A DNA stretch of 64,000 bases from contig FN647938.1 in assembly GCA_000310025.1 (NCBI GenBank), positions 911,634 to 975,633 on the forward strand, read 5' to 3'. Shown piece by piece: positions 36,326 to 49,200 of the stretch (position 1 is its first letter; every line of letters starts with the position of its first letter). Source of the stretch: Ectocarpus siliculosus. Lineage: Eukaryota > Sar > Phaeophyceae > Ectocarpales > Ectocarpaceae. A program made the translations under genes and the position numbers. The notes under the pieces are model-generated. The model was not told where the DNA came from. It did not search any database and was given only the letters and a program-made list of their open reading frames with translations.

Positions 36326-39300
36326 ATGACTCCAGCTCCGTTTGCATCGGGGATGGTGGGGGCGGTGGCAGTGTTTGGCATGCTGGCACCAGCTGCCGTG
36401 GACGGACATGGCTTCGTCATCGAGCCAATCAGCCGGCAATACCTGCGATCACAAGAATTTAATGACGGGTGAGGGGCACGCAACCATAATGACCCATGCA
36501 TGCGCTGCAGTTGTTGATGTTGTTCTAGTCGAGGAGCGACTGCAGGAGTTTCGTATACGCATCATGAGCCTAGTCTAGCCTGTAGAGAGGCTTGCTTGCT
36601 TTTTGCCTGGACCAGGGTGTGTGCGATAGTTTTGGGGACGTTGTTTCACAGCTTCTTCGATATTGTCATGCGGGTGGGTGTAGAAATTTCATCTACAGCA
36701 GTGCAATGACAGTCGTTGCAGCCGTGCAGATCTCGGACGCTCGTCTCTGACTACGCGCTCGAAAACTGAGTTACTGCTGTTGATTACATGTGGGGCAGCA
36801 GCAGCGGCAGTAACATTTTCGAGAGGGAGTGTTTTTTTCGAAATCCCCTGCTGCTGTTGAACGGCGGTGTTGTTGTCGGAGTCAGAACAAAGATGAAGTA
36901 CTCACGATTCTCTCCTTCGTGTTTTACTCCTCCTCCCCCACCCCGCCCACGAAACGCGCAGCTACGTGCACTCCGTAGAGAGGTGGGCGGGATCCTTCAA
37001 CGGAGGAGGTATGTGGAGTATCCTTTTATGCATACTTGGAATGATCGCGATAAGTTACCCACTGTTACATAATATACGCTCTGCTTTCAGATCAAATTTT
37101 GGTGTTTTATTTCGACGGTCCGGCAACAAGCCGTCTCCAGCCTGGCACTTCTCGTTCTGTGATGGTCGGCGGTCGGCGGACCTGTTCCGAATCGTTGTTT
37201 TTTTCTGGAGCGAATAAAGACTACGCATGCATATGTTTCAATGCTACAGCGGTTTTCGAGTCGAAGGAAAGGACAACGATTATTGTGTAGGGGGCTGTAT
37301 GTAGCGTTGTTTGTCTCTTTTTGAATGTTCGTGCCAAAAAAATGGTGTAAACTCCAGTGGGTACAGTAGTACAAACTGAAGACATTTGCAACGGTTGACT
37401 CTACTTGTACGTAGTTTGGGAAGAGCTGATGCCGGCAAGATGGATATATTCTTCATTTACCTTGTGAGTATATTTCCAATGACGCTACATACACCGGCTC
37501 TTGAAGCGGACGCCTGCTCGATAAACACGTTCGGTACAGAGAGATATCCGGTACACGACATGAACCAACGTTGCTTATCGCCCACGTTGACGACTCTCGA
37601 AGCCCGTATCCATACATCGCCGACCATGGGTCGCCGCTTTAGCGTCCACTATCCCCCCCCGGCATGGAAGGTCCACACGTTCACACTCGCAGCGTCGTTG
37701 CCGCATCCTTGCGCTGAATCGTAGGTGCTGACGCGGTCCAGGCCCGAACAATCGACAACATCGATCCTGACATCCTTGCCGACTACGGTGGCGGCGACGT
37801 CTGGATCGTGGGGGCGGCTTGGGACAAGGGGGAGAGGTGCCCGAACAACAACTACCTCGAGAGCGACAAGATTGCCGTCGGACACGGCGTGTGCGGGGAC
37901 CCTCCCCAGGTCAGTGACGCGATCGCTTCCTAGCGAGAGACACGGTGAATGCACCAAGATTGGCGACCTGTTTACGACAGTTTATCGCAGAGTGCCTTCG
38001 CGCAACCTTGCGACGGCGTTTTGAACAAGTCGGGTAAGGACAACGCCGATTGTTTATCTACCAGTACGAGCGTCTTCGATATGTCGCCCACTCGCCGGGT
38101 TTCCTCGAAAGGCGATCAGCACCTTCTCCCTCAATTCTCAAATCGGCCACTCACAATGGTCGTGTTCAAAAACGTTACCCAAATAACTCCTAACGAAACC
38201 CATGCTTACGTATGAAAAATACAGGGCGGCTTGGACAACCCGAACACGTACAGCACTTCGAACACCCTCTGGCGTCCGATCTCGACGTACACGTCGGGAT
38301 CTATCATCGAGCTCAAGGCCGTCATCAACAACAACCACTGGGTGAGTCTACGTTACGCGATACTATGCACGCCTTCAAGCAATTCATCTTTGTGCATCAC
38401 CCTCCACACACACACCGCTGGAAACAAGAAAAGCCGTGATGTGACGAGTCAAGCCCCTACTCTGGTGTGGCTTTTGTTTGCTTCACAGATGAGGCACGAA
38501 CATCGTTTCTGGAAACAGCGGAGTTTAAGATGTCGCACAAGCAGGATCGTGAGAAACTCATTCTTGTACCCGGGCGGTGCGAAAAGTGTCTGAGGCGAGG
38601 CTACTAATTCAGGAGTTCTGCGCTTCTGTAATTGCAGCCTGTACACGTTGAAATCAGCCAAAAGACGATTCCCAGCTTTTGGCAAAAGCATCATCGGCGT
38701 GAGCTTGAACGAGCTTCACGTTTTGTAAATCACACCCCGTGATTCCCGCCCGTCCCTTCCTTCCCGGAACCAACAGGGGCACATCGAGTACTTCCTCTGC
38801 GACACCGCTGACATGGGTGAGTCTCGTGCATCAGTCCTTTTCCGGGTGGTACTTGCCCGCGTTTTTCTGATGCTAGTCTCCTTGGCCTGCGCGCATCATT
38901 GCCGTGCGAATATTTTTTTGTCCGCGGGAAATAGCATAGGCCATATGAACATCAAGTACATGCCAAACGTATGGCAGCACTCTCATTACTGAGCCCCCAC
39001 CCCAACCTTCTTCCCCATCGGAAATCAGACGACCCTGACGACGTGGTTACCCAGGACTGCTTGAACATGTACCCGCTCGACCGTGACGAGACCGATGGGT
39101 GGAACAGCCCTATCGACCCGGACTACCCCGGGCGTTTCTTCGTGAACCCCGAGTGCCGCGGTCAAAATGAAGAGACCGACCAATCAGGCAGGCCCGTGCT
39201 CAGCGGTGGCGATAGTGGCCTGGACAACGTGAGCAATCTGTCCAACTTGGTAGATGTCTTGGGTAGGCGATGCTTGTAAAGGGCTCGCATATCCAGAGCA

Positions 39301-42300
39301 CGCCTAGCAGCATCATTGCTGCGAGCGTAGTTGTACTCCAATCAGTATCAAAAACGCCGTTTCGTTGTTCGAGGGGAGGGGGGCCTGGAGAATAACGCTT
39401 TCGGATCGACGGGTGGTGTATTTGAGAAGTGGCTATCAAATAACGATAGGTTTTGCTCTTGACAGAGCGAGCTGCCGACGTCCATATTTATGTTGGGCTT
39501 GGTAAAGGCGTGCGGCGTGAAATGCTTGTCACGCCGCGTTGTGCTAACCTGTGCTTCCCCAGGGAAACACCTATCGGGGGCCGAGGCCAATATTAACTCA
39601 CCCCCCCATGCCCAACTTCTTGCCTTTTGCAGGGCTACATCAACGTTGGACGTTACCATCTGCCGAACATCCAGTGCGACCACTGCGTCCTCCAGATGAA
39701 ATACTGTGAGTACGTACGTGTCCTGGCTCTCAACGATACCACCATTTTTGTGTAGTTTCTGGAACCAGTGTCAAAAATTTCCGCGTATTTCTTCACCCGC
39801 ATAACCCTTTTCCCCAGCAAACATTGTGCTTGGCGTCACCAGTGCAGCCCCTTGATGACTGTAAGGACTGGAGCTCACCGCACAAGAGACCTACCTCTAC
39901 GGCACCCCTCGTAGGAAGTTGCAGAGCAGTTCGTAGGTTCTCTGGATCATCAAGGATCATATGTTTAACAATGTCCCATCCATCCTTCTACCTTTGGCAG
40001 ACGCGTACGTCGGGTGCCACCACCCCGGCTACCACGAATTCGAGCCCGAGTGGCCGGGAGAGTGCGCGCCGGACAAGGAGGATTGGCTGCCGCACAAGAA
40101 CCCCGGTTGCAGCGACGAAGGCCAGAAGTGGGGCAACGTGTTCTTCGGCTGCTCCGACATCACTCTGGTGGCCGACGGTGAGATTGATTATCCCTAGGCA
40201 ACCCGTATTCTACACGCAGTTGTCATATGGATACAATCCTCTTTCTACTCCTTGCACCAACAACCTTTGAGTAAGCCGCAGTGTCCCCTTTTTTCTCACA
40301 GGCTATTTGGGTGTTTCCGCATGCAATAGTGGGACTTGCTTTGCTTGCAACGCTCTGCGGGTAGGTCGAGCTACTGTACAACAATATTGAATAAGGCGTT
40401 TGGGTTCCCCCCCATTTCTTCCGGTAGAAACGTGCACATGCCTCTAACCCTAACAATAACCCTTTACAGGCGAAATGCCCACGGTTCCCGAGCCAACGCC
40501 GGAGCCGACGCCCGAGCCAACTCCCGAACCGACGCCTGAGCCTGAGCCCACTGCAGAGCCCGAGCAAACAGTTGCTGCTCCTGTGTACGAAATGCCCGTA
40601 ACCTTGCCGGTCGAGGCAAGTTACTCGTACGTCGGCTGCTTTGCGGACAACAAGCACGACCGAGTGTTCGAGTACATGAGGACTTCGTTCACCATGACCA
40701 CCGCGGTAAGTTTACGCGCTCGTTTGTCTTTGAATGCGCTTTGTCGTGACTCTTCCGCCAGTATTTCTTCTCCCACCCGAGCTCGCTCTTTTGTGTAGAT
40801 TTTGATGTCCCGCTTCCCATAGCCCTTGGTAATCGCGATCGGTACAGCTGTAGTAGTCAGACTTTTGGTGTACAGAACTAAGAGGCATGCGTGTCTGTAG
40901 GCGTTTTTACCCCATCTCGGGTGTTGAAAATATTCGCTTTGGACCCGGCTAGTGACTGATAGTTGGTTTCCATTTTCCCTACCCAGGTGTGCCTCGAGTA
41001 CTGCTTGGAGAGGCGAGCCACCTACATGGCTACCCAGTACGGAATCGAGTGCTGGTGCAGCGTCGACGCAGAGACCGAGTACGACCGCCACTCCGATGGC
41101 GTGTGCGATCACGCGTGCGGCGGGGATGAGGCGGACTATTGCGGTGGCTTCGACGCTTTCGGTGAGTGTTCGTTTCCGTTTCTGATTTCGTCTCACGTAT
41201 GGGGGCGACCGCTCTCGCCGCTTGAAACGTTCCCGGATGTCTCGGAAATGGTGGTTTGGCTTCACGAACACGCGTGAAGGCGGTTGTCGAGAGAAGGCAG
41301 ACGCGGTTTGATGTCGTCGGTCATGGCTGTGGTTTTCTTAGAAAAGCGTTATCTTGGTGGTGCGGTAGCTGTCATTTCGCCGTCCATATGCAGCACGTAT
41401 GACGCACGCACGCATCGTGGGCGTGTCGCCTTTACGCACGATCTTCACCCCCGCGCCGCCTGATTCCTGCGCCGTGGTATCCAGACCTCTACAAGATCAC
41501 GGAACCGAGGGAACCCACGGGCGACGAGTACGTGGGGTGCTTCGCCGACAACCCGGAAGACTGGGTGTTGGGCGGCGAGATCAAGTCGCAGCCCGACATG
41601 ACCCAGGCCGTCTGCCGCACGTACTGTGAGGACCTCGACGCCAACTTCTACGCGACACAGGTGAATGGTGGTGGGGATTGCATTGTTGAAGAGCACTGTA
41701 GGCGAGATGATTGATGGCAGGCCGCCGCACGAACCCAAAGGGCAGCCTCCCGCGCTCGACGAAAGCGCTACTGCTGCCGGCTTTCTCCCCTGTTTTGGTA
41801 TGCTACAGCAGTGGTGGTGCTCTTTGAGCTCGGGTTTCTTTCCTTTGTTCTGTTCGCTGTGTGCCCGATGGCTCACCCCCCTCTGCCCTTCAACATGTGG
41901 CTAACCAGTGGTTTCCTTCGTTGTATTCGATCCCCGCCTCTGGCGCTTGTTCGTCTCCTGGCTCAACAGAACGGCGAAGAGTGCTGGTGCGGAATGTCCG
42001 AGGAAGAGGAGGACTACACGAGGAGCGGGCGGGGATCATGTCTCGCGGGCTGCTCCGGTGACCCTGCGGTCGCGTGCGGTGAGTGAGATTGAGAGCGGGG
42101 TTTAGGAAACCAACGAGATTGTTGGAAGACCAGCACGGCAATATGGCAATGAATCTATAGAAACATAAAAGAGAGTTCGAAATCGAGAGGTACACGAAGA
42201 GGCCAACAGCTTGACGCTCGGGTTGGAGCCCATCAGGTGATCTCTCCACCTTGGGCCGGATATGATGGCATGACAGGAACTCATTTTTTTGTGACGAATG

Positions 42301-42431
42301 AGAGCCTTGTGGATATGACTGCCCCATCTTCTTAACTCGTGTCCTTCCATCCCCCCCCCCCTCGCTGTCGCCCGTTTGTCCCAGGTGGGTTCAACGCGTT
42401 CAACTTGTTCAAGTTCGGCGGAACCCGTTAG
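36326..42431 (+). CDS. L4: secreted LPMO (AA15-like)-linker-WSC-WSC protein, complete
   Basis: Thirteen exons: 36326-36468, 36962-37008, 37725-37909, 38225-38341, 38777-38816, 39029-39228, 39633-39705, 40001-40177, 40470-40705, 40987-41161, 41485-41660, 41970-42078, 42385-42431 (TAG). They sum to 1725 nt, 574 aa, and all phases hold. The signal peptide and mature His28 match L3, but the next motif is HGFVIEP rather than HGFCIEP, so a conserved Cys is lost. Exon 2 is diverged (YVHSVERW versus DEYYVEKW) and exon 6 has TDGWN for TDWWN. The second His (NNNHWGH) is kept. The linker is the shortest of the four. Two WSC domains follow, then a short tail; there is no CBM. It may be diverging in function or weakly constrained. 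The reading frame is fully open, so I call it a gene, not a pseudogene. Confidence 0.85.
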
Positions 42432-44626
42432 GGCTTTTAGCTAGATGGGGAATCCCAGCTCCTTTTTTAGTCACGGCGAGTGAATGGAGGCGCCTTAGTC
42501 TGACGTTTTTTATAGTTCGCTCACTCGCCGGGTATCGATCCGTGGACCAGTCTTTCGTTTCGTGGTTGGTTGTCGTCACCCGTCGTGTGAAGGTTTACTA
42601 TCGATTTATGCTTTAGACGTCAGTCATGAATTCTCCACAACATTTTTAGCGCAAACTTGAAGTTTACTTCATTTTACTGACGGGCTCATACTATTTTCTC
42701 AATGTTTAATTACTAGAACTTCGAACCCGGGATGGATCCTTGGAGGCATGCGCAACGATTGCTGATTTTTCACTTTTTTATGAGCACGTTGTGGTTTTAT
42801 ATCGTTCTAGTCTAGGTCCTTTTTGTACGCTTTGCTGTCATTCGGCCTCCAGTCTCGACGCGGGCGCGCGTTGTTTGTGCTTGGTTGATCCTCCTGCCTT
42901 TGTTGGATATTACGGTACCTTTCCTGTCGTGGTAGTGATATTTATTTTTCGGATCTTGTCGTGTGTTGTTTTGTGTGGGGTTGTTTGTGGGATTTCGTCA
43001 CATATGTTCTGGGCGCAAAAGTCTCTGTGTACACACTGCAGTATAGATTGACGCGCACGCGGCGGTTATGCAAGGGGGAGGAAAACAGTTGTACAGCAAT
43101 ACCGTGGTGGTTGGTATGTCGTATGTCGTATGTGCCTGGTAGCACTCTTTCTCTTTAACATTAGAGCATTTTAGTGTGAATATTATTTTTTCTGGCTCCT
43201 GGAGTACTCTCCTAGCACGTGTTTGTGAGACAAGAGTTTATGAAGAGTTCAATCGAGCTTCTATCTAGGTCATTTCGCATCCATAAGGGCATTGCCGTCC
43301 TAGAGTAAAGTGGCACGTTTCATTTACGTCATCAATGACGAGCGAGCAGGAATCGTCGCAAAACGAAGCTTCAGGCAAAAACAGCGGTGTGAAATTTAGG
43401 ATATCGCGAGTCGCCCTGAACTGGGAAAGGGCTTTTGAGCCCGATAATGAAGAGGTGGAAAACGTCTTTGCCATTTCGTCCTCGCAAACCCGCCCGAGCC
43501 ATGAGCCACAGGGCCGACTGATCCTGTGTGATGACCCCGAATGTTTACTGCTCGGTGGAAAGCAAGGCCTTACCGTGGGCAAATACGGCTGTGCTCGCGA
43601 CGGTCGATTGGTCGTACAGTAGGTGCGATTGGAAAGAATGCATGTATCATCCTTCGAAACAATGATCCCGAGAGATTGCGGCCCCACCCCCCCTGCTCCT
43701 GCCTCTTCACCGGGTGTTACTTGCATGACCTGCGCGGCTTACACTGTTGTAGCTCCACGATCATTAGCAAGGCCGGGTTGTACGTCCATCTTTAGCTCTT
43801 GACGTCACTTATAATAACCATGATCATGCAGTAAGCCGCGGCCCGAGCACATGGTGCATCGAGGAACACAGGAAATTCTCAGGAGGTAATTGCCTACGTC
43901 ACGTTTCTGAGCTCCTCCTTATTGAACCTGTCTACCAAGACTTCACCTTCACAACATTCACACTAAGCACGCCCATCATGTCTCATCGCAGACGTAACCT
44001 TTTCAAGTCGATGGATCATCACCCGTGCGTTGGTTCGCCGTGGCGCATGCCCGCACAGCGCGCGATTGCACGCAACTGCTGTGAGCGCGATAAGAACTGG
44101 CTGGGACAGACAGGCCTGACGTTCTTTTGAACAATCATGGGGGGGGCAAGCCGGGGAATCAACCGGCGGCGCTACAGAAGAGAGAGCTGGAAATAGATGC
44201 ACCCGTAACGGCAGAGGGAGTGAGAGAGAGAGAAAGAGAAGTGCTACCACAGCATCAGTGACAACAACATCGACGACGCTGCTTGTATTGCTACTGCTTG
44301 GCTAAATGCCGCCATCTCGCTGGCTCTCTGTCACTCTCAAAAAAGAGAAGCATAAACAGCCAATTGGCAATGCATGCGTAGGGCCTTGACATAGTAACGA
44401 TCGATGTTCAAGTCAAACTCATTTCTTGGCTGCAACAAGAAAGGACGAGTGTTTCCCCCCCTCGCGAAGTACGGAAACAAGTCGTTTCCCAGCTCGCACT
44501 GTTGTTGTTTCCCAGCTTGCAGGGTTTGTGTGTTTCAATCAAATCACCAAACAAAATAACCTTACAAGGAGCCACAGTAGTCAACGAAAAACAAATCGCC
44601 GTCTCTCGGAGCCGCATATTAATTAA
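42432..44626. other. Spacer between L4 and BMT5-like gene
   Basis: No gene seen. The start (GGGAATCCCAGCTCC, GAGTGAATGGAGG) aligns with sequence just after the L3 stop at about 29535, so the L3 CBM segment has no counterpart here. It contains a GA-rich tract near 44215-44240 and 3' sequence of the minus-strand gene. Confidence 0.6.
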
Positions 44627-47600
44627 TCAATCTCTCGGCCGCTTCTTCGCCGAATTGACGACGTACTTCCCTCGCTTTCGCTTGGGAGACTTTGCCTTGT
44701 TGGCAGGCATCACGCCGTCGCCCTGTGGGAAACCCTCTCCTGTCGGCGCCCCTTCTGCCGCCGCGGCTGTAGCGGCTGCTGCTTCTTTAGCAGCGGCGGC
44801 CTTTCGCTTACGCTGTGCTCTACGCTTCGCGGCCTTCTTCTTCTGCACCGGAGGCTGAAGCATGCCGCGTTTCGATGCCCCATTCGATACCGACCCCTTC
44901 CCCTCATTAACCTCCTCGGCCTCGCTGCCACTGGGAACACCGCCGACACCGCCTTTTTCACCAGTTTTCTTCTTCTTCCCTCGGTTCTTCCTGCCGTTAG
45001 CATCGGCGGTTGCCTGATCAACACCGCCGCTGCCGTGGGCGACATCGCCCGCCCCCGCCGAGGCGGTTGTTTTTTCGCCTTTTCTTTCTTCGTCGTCCCA
45101 AGACCCCAGGCCGCCATCGGGGTCCCCGCTCCCGCAGCCGCCCCCGCCGAACAAGTCACTGTTGTCGCTAGCGTTGTCGTCTTCACTACTGTGGTCATCA
45201 CCGTAGACGTTGTCGTCGGAATCGTTGCTGTCGCCGGTGTTGTTGGCAGTCTCAACTGAGTTCGCAGAGGAGGCTGCTCCCCCCCGTCGCACTATCACCG
45301 GGAAGGCGCCTGACTCATCCACCTGGTTACAGCAGTCAATCCATGCGCAACATTGTAAATAGAGCCATCAGGCATCGCGAACCGACGCGTCTCGAGCTGA
45401 TATTGTGACCAATCGCAGCAGCAAGAGCTTCGTTTCCCGGGTTGGTTTCACAAGCACACGGCAAGGATCACAGCGCAAGCAGCCCATTCAGCATCCGCGC
45501 ACCGCCGGAATGCACGCGTGAGGCACATCATCACCTACCCTTCCGGTCTGACCGATTAGCAGTTCATGCGGAAGGGTGAAACAAAGGCTGCAAAAATATG
45601 CGTATTTGTGAATCAGCAAGCATGGTAGCGGGATAAAACAATGGCGGTGTTCCTTCCAGTTCATGACATGAAAATATTCTTGGCTTTTGGGGAGGGCGTA
45701 GACATGCACATGGAAAACATGAATGGAATTCAACGGACGATGCTCACGTTGTCGTCAAGCTCGGATCTCGCCCGGCAGAACACGTTCGTCCTGGCCCCTC
45801 CCGCGTCGAATTTCTTTGCCTGTGGAAAAGAAACAGGGGCACAGGGACACAAACAAAACACAAAAAGGGTTGACTGAGATAGAAATATAGCGGTGGACGA
45901 CGGGAGGTATCCACTTGGGCTTCCCAACTTCTGTAATATTCACTCCGACTTGACAACTTCCTTAACGTTTTCATCGGCCAAACATCCACCGCAGCCCATG
46001 GTAACCACCGCAAACTCAGTGGCTTCATTTAGCCGGAGGCTGGAAATTCCTCCGTGTCGTTTAGCCTGGGGCTAGAACTTCCTCTGCTGCTCCATGCGCT
46101 TCTTGACAAGCAGTCAGTCAAGCACGAGTGAGCTAGAATACAATTCAGTGGTTTTGTTTACCTGAGGGTCGGTTGTGCTGTGGCGGTAGCCGGGAAACAC
46201 CGATGGGTCGAAGGCAAGGCACCTCACCATGATCAGCTCGCTTTCCCTCGCCATTGCCCTGCGGACACAGAAGCGGATCGTTTCGCGTGAGGATAACAAG
46301 GATACCAGCTGCGAGGTATGATTGGTGGTCCAACGAAATAAACTGAAGAACAAGAGCAAGTCCATAGCACCGAGAAAGTCACAGAACCACATCAACAAGC
46401 AAAATAAGAACATTTCAACACGAATGGCTACGATTGTCAGGACCGTAGGAAGAAAGCACAAGAGCAAAGCCAGGAAAAAAGCAACATAACGAACGGATGG
46501 CTTACTTCACATTCCAGCCCGAGTACGGAGGCTTGTCCTTGAGGGTAACGTGCACCTCTCCCCCGGCCGCCGCGCACTTCACCAATCCCCTTTCACAATC
46601 GGAAGGAGAGAGGGGAGGGGCTCAGGCTGAGTTTCACACGATTCCGTCGGAAGAGGACAGGGCATGCACATGAACTGCCCGCCAAGAAACAAGAGCGTGG
46701 TCGGTTGTCGCTGTATTGCGCACGTTGCTCGTTTGGCACAGATGTTCGGAGACCAAGACATGTCAGAAGAAAACGAAACAGCGCATCGCACCCCCCACAT
46801 GTAACCTCCCTCGGCTCCACCTGCTTATGTCTAGCGCGGAATCCTACTGGTCTCCCTCGCTGCATTCTTACGAACTGAGTTAGACATGAACGATGAATCC
46901 TTTCTACCCCGTCCCCCTCGAAATACCGCGTGAGCCGTGTGATCCACCTCGCGGGAAACCAAAAACCACGGCCCATCATATCCAAGCTTTGTTTTCCCAC
47001 CGTGGCCAAACGACGGCAGGCGGGGCACTTTTTCAGGCAAGCAGGCTAGGTCGGCCTCTATTCCCCGAAGACCAACAACGATTTACTGCCAACACTAACA
47101 TCGATATACGCTTAAGGCCAACATCGATAAAAACGCTGGGTGGTTGATAGCGGAGGCTTTTCGATTCCGCTGCGACGACTCACTTGGTGCTGGCGAAGAA
47201 GTCTCGGATGAGGTTACGGTTGAGGTGTGTCCTCTGGGCACCGGTGTGGGGGAAGTTGAAGACGACGCGATCGAACAAAACTCGCGTCTTCTCTCCAGCA
47301 ACTCCGCCTCCACCCCCGTCATCTCCCCGGCCTTCACCGGCCCCTAGGAGGGTTTCCTCGAGCCTGGTAGCGTCTACAGAGTGTGCAACCTGGTACAATA
47401 TATTCATCACGGAAGGGTAACGGTAGACAAGACCCGGTCAAGATGTTGGATGAATAGACCAAGACTGCCGTATCAGACGCCCAGAAAGTGTTGGGTGTGA
47501 GTGTCGGCAGTCCCCCAAAAAACGAAAATATCCCCCCGACCATCTATGGTGCGGTCATATTTGCGGTTTAACTAGGCCTGACGGAGTCTTCCCCTCATCT

Positions 47601-48398
47601 GGACTTCGCCTGCGTCGCGTTCACCACCGCAGCAGTACACCAGAGCAGAGTCGACGCAAACGACAATCAAGGATGCATCTACAGACATTCGGCTGACCGC
47701 ACGTCCTCGACGTTTCCCGTACCAGAAAGCATAGCCCGTCTCAGGTGGTTTGTTTACCTGGGCTCCGTCGGCTTCAAGTTTGGGGAGCCAAGTCTCAGCT
47801 CGCGGGTACTTCTTGAGTACAGCTTTCTCGGAGTCCAGGGACGTCGCCACGACACCAGCTCTGCACCAATGAACGGAAATGGTTGCAAACTAGTTGAACA
47901 AAGAGTTTGGAGTTCCGTCAAGCAAGAGGGGAGTCACAAACCTAGCTTCATCAGATCAGGTCGTTTCGTGGGTGAAAGAGACCTTGGTTCTTGGACACGG
48001 ACGTACTGCGTTTTGTTCGGCAAGACGGCAAGTGCTCCAAGAGACGTTTAATTAAGGAAACGTTTAATATTGAAGTGGCGAGCGCTCGGTTAGACTTACC
48101 CCGTTCCCCGGTGTCGGATAACGCCACGCGTGAAGCTGAAGTCGCCGTCTCCGACGATAAGCACCGAGTGTTCCTTGGCGTACGTCACGTGCTTGAGCTT
48201 CCTCTTCGCGCCTACTACCCCCCGCTGTTGTAGACGGCCAGGACTGCTGCTGGTCAGAGAGTCGCCGCCGGGAACGGCCGACTCAGCTTGTGCCGCCACC
48301 GCGCGGATTCCACCAGCAGCCGCCCCGGCTTTCTTCTTTAGGAGCTTCTTCTCCCTTCCCCTCCGGCTCTTATCCTGGTGCCCTCGGAACTTCCCCAT
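44627..48398 (-). CDS. BMT5-like 25S rRNA (uridine-N3)-methyltransferase with basic C-terminal tail
   Basis: Exons on the minus strand: 48100-48398, 47758-47860, 47184-47389, 46506-46589, 46162-46258, 45748-45819, 44627-45322; 518 aa, all in phase. Start ATG at 48398. Motifs fit the BMT5-like (DUF2431) fold: VLIVGDGDFSFT (SAM motif I), VATSLDSEKAVLKKYP, VDATRLEETL, FDRVVFNFPHTGAQ, HVTLKDKPPYSGWNVK, FDPSVFPGY. Known family members methylate a uridine of the large-subunit rRNA in the nucleolus. The last exon adds about 231 residues, acidic then strongly basic (KKKAAKRRAQRKRK, KSPKRKRGKY), suited to nucleolar targeting. If the last donor (GTGAGC at 45747) is unused, the protein ends at 45730 with 292 aa. 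The 802-bp gap to HCF173-like suggests a shared divergent promoter. It is the only intact copy here. Confidence 0.85.
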
Positions 48399-48949
48399 GT
48401 GTCTTAGGAAGGCCGATCGGTTTGCTGTTCGCTGCCTGCCGGGGGCGCAAGGTATTCCTCAAGCTTTTCAAAATTGAGGCCAATGAAAAACGACTGTGGG
48501 AAATCCGGTCTGCTTTATTTCTCAAGGAGGTCAAAACCACAATCAAGGGCTGCCATCAACAGATGTGCTGATTGTGCTGCAGTTGTTGCCGCCTGTTCGC
48601 CACTGCGTGAGGATGGTCTAATGGACCCTTGCAAGTCGTGAGCAGTGCACTGCTGCCTCCGTGTGGGCATAATGGGGACGAGGGCCAGGCGCTTGTTGCC
48701 CAGTGCTGTTCTATGAGTACAGCCACGTCATCTTGCATGTGGTGTAACCCGGTAGCCTTCCGCAACTACCAACCCTAGCGCGACGAGACGAAACATGGGA
48801 ACCGGGGGACTTGCTCTCTTGCTGCTCTTGCTGCCACGAAAAGCTAACAGTCCCGCTTGCGGAGCCACCAACGACCTCATCAAACGACGAGCGAAGTGGA
48901 TCATCGTTTTGCTCAACAAGGTACACAAGACACTCACCAGTGAGCGACA

Positions 48950-48996
<47 letters not shown>

Positions 48997-49200
48997 CCCT
49001 TCGGTGTCACACACGCAAGGGCACCGCCCGCCAGACGTGCACGATGGATGTACGGCGACTTCAGCCAGTATCGATGTCCAGCCTTGGTTTTTTTTTATCG
49101 GGAGTTCCACCGCATTTGCTGACAGGCACGCTCTCTGAGTGACTTGGTCGGCGCGGCTCATGCATGACAAAATAACCCCGCCACAACACAGCACGTCGCC
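48399..49200. promoter_or_regulatory. Divergent intergenic promoter region
   Basis: 802 bp between the ATGs of the BMT5-like gene (minus) and the HCF173-like gene (plus). Homologous sequence at 34859-35578 in the left unit shows moderate conservation (TCATCAAACGACGAGCGAAG, CGCCAGA-GTGCAC). It holds a long (TC)n tract. No specific promoter element was identified. Confidence 0.5.
48952..48994 (+). repeat. (TC)n microsatellite
   Basis: About 21 TC units in the divergent promoter. The left unit has only a few units at about 35441-35452, so the tract grew or shrank after duplication. Confidence 0.95.
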
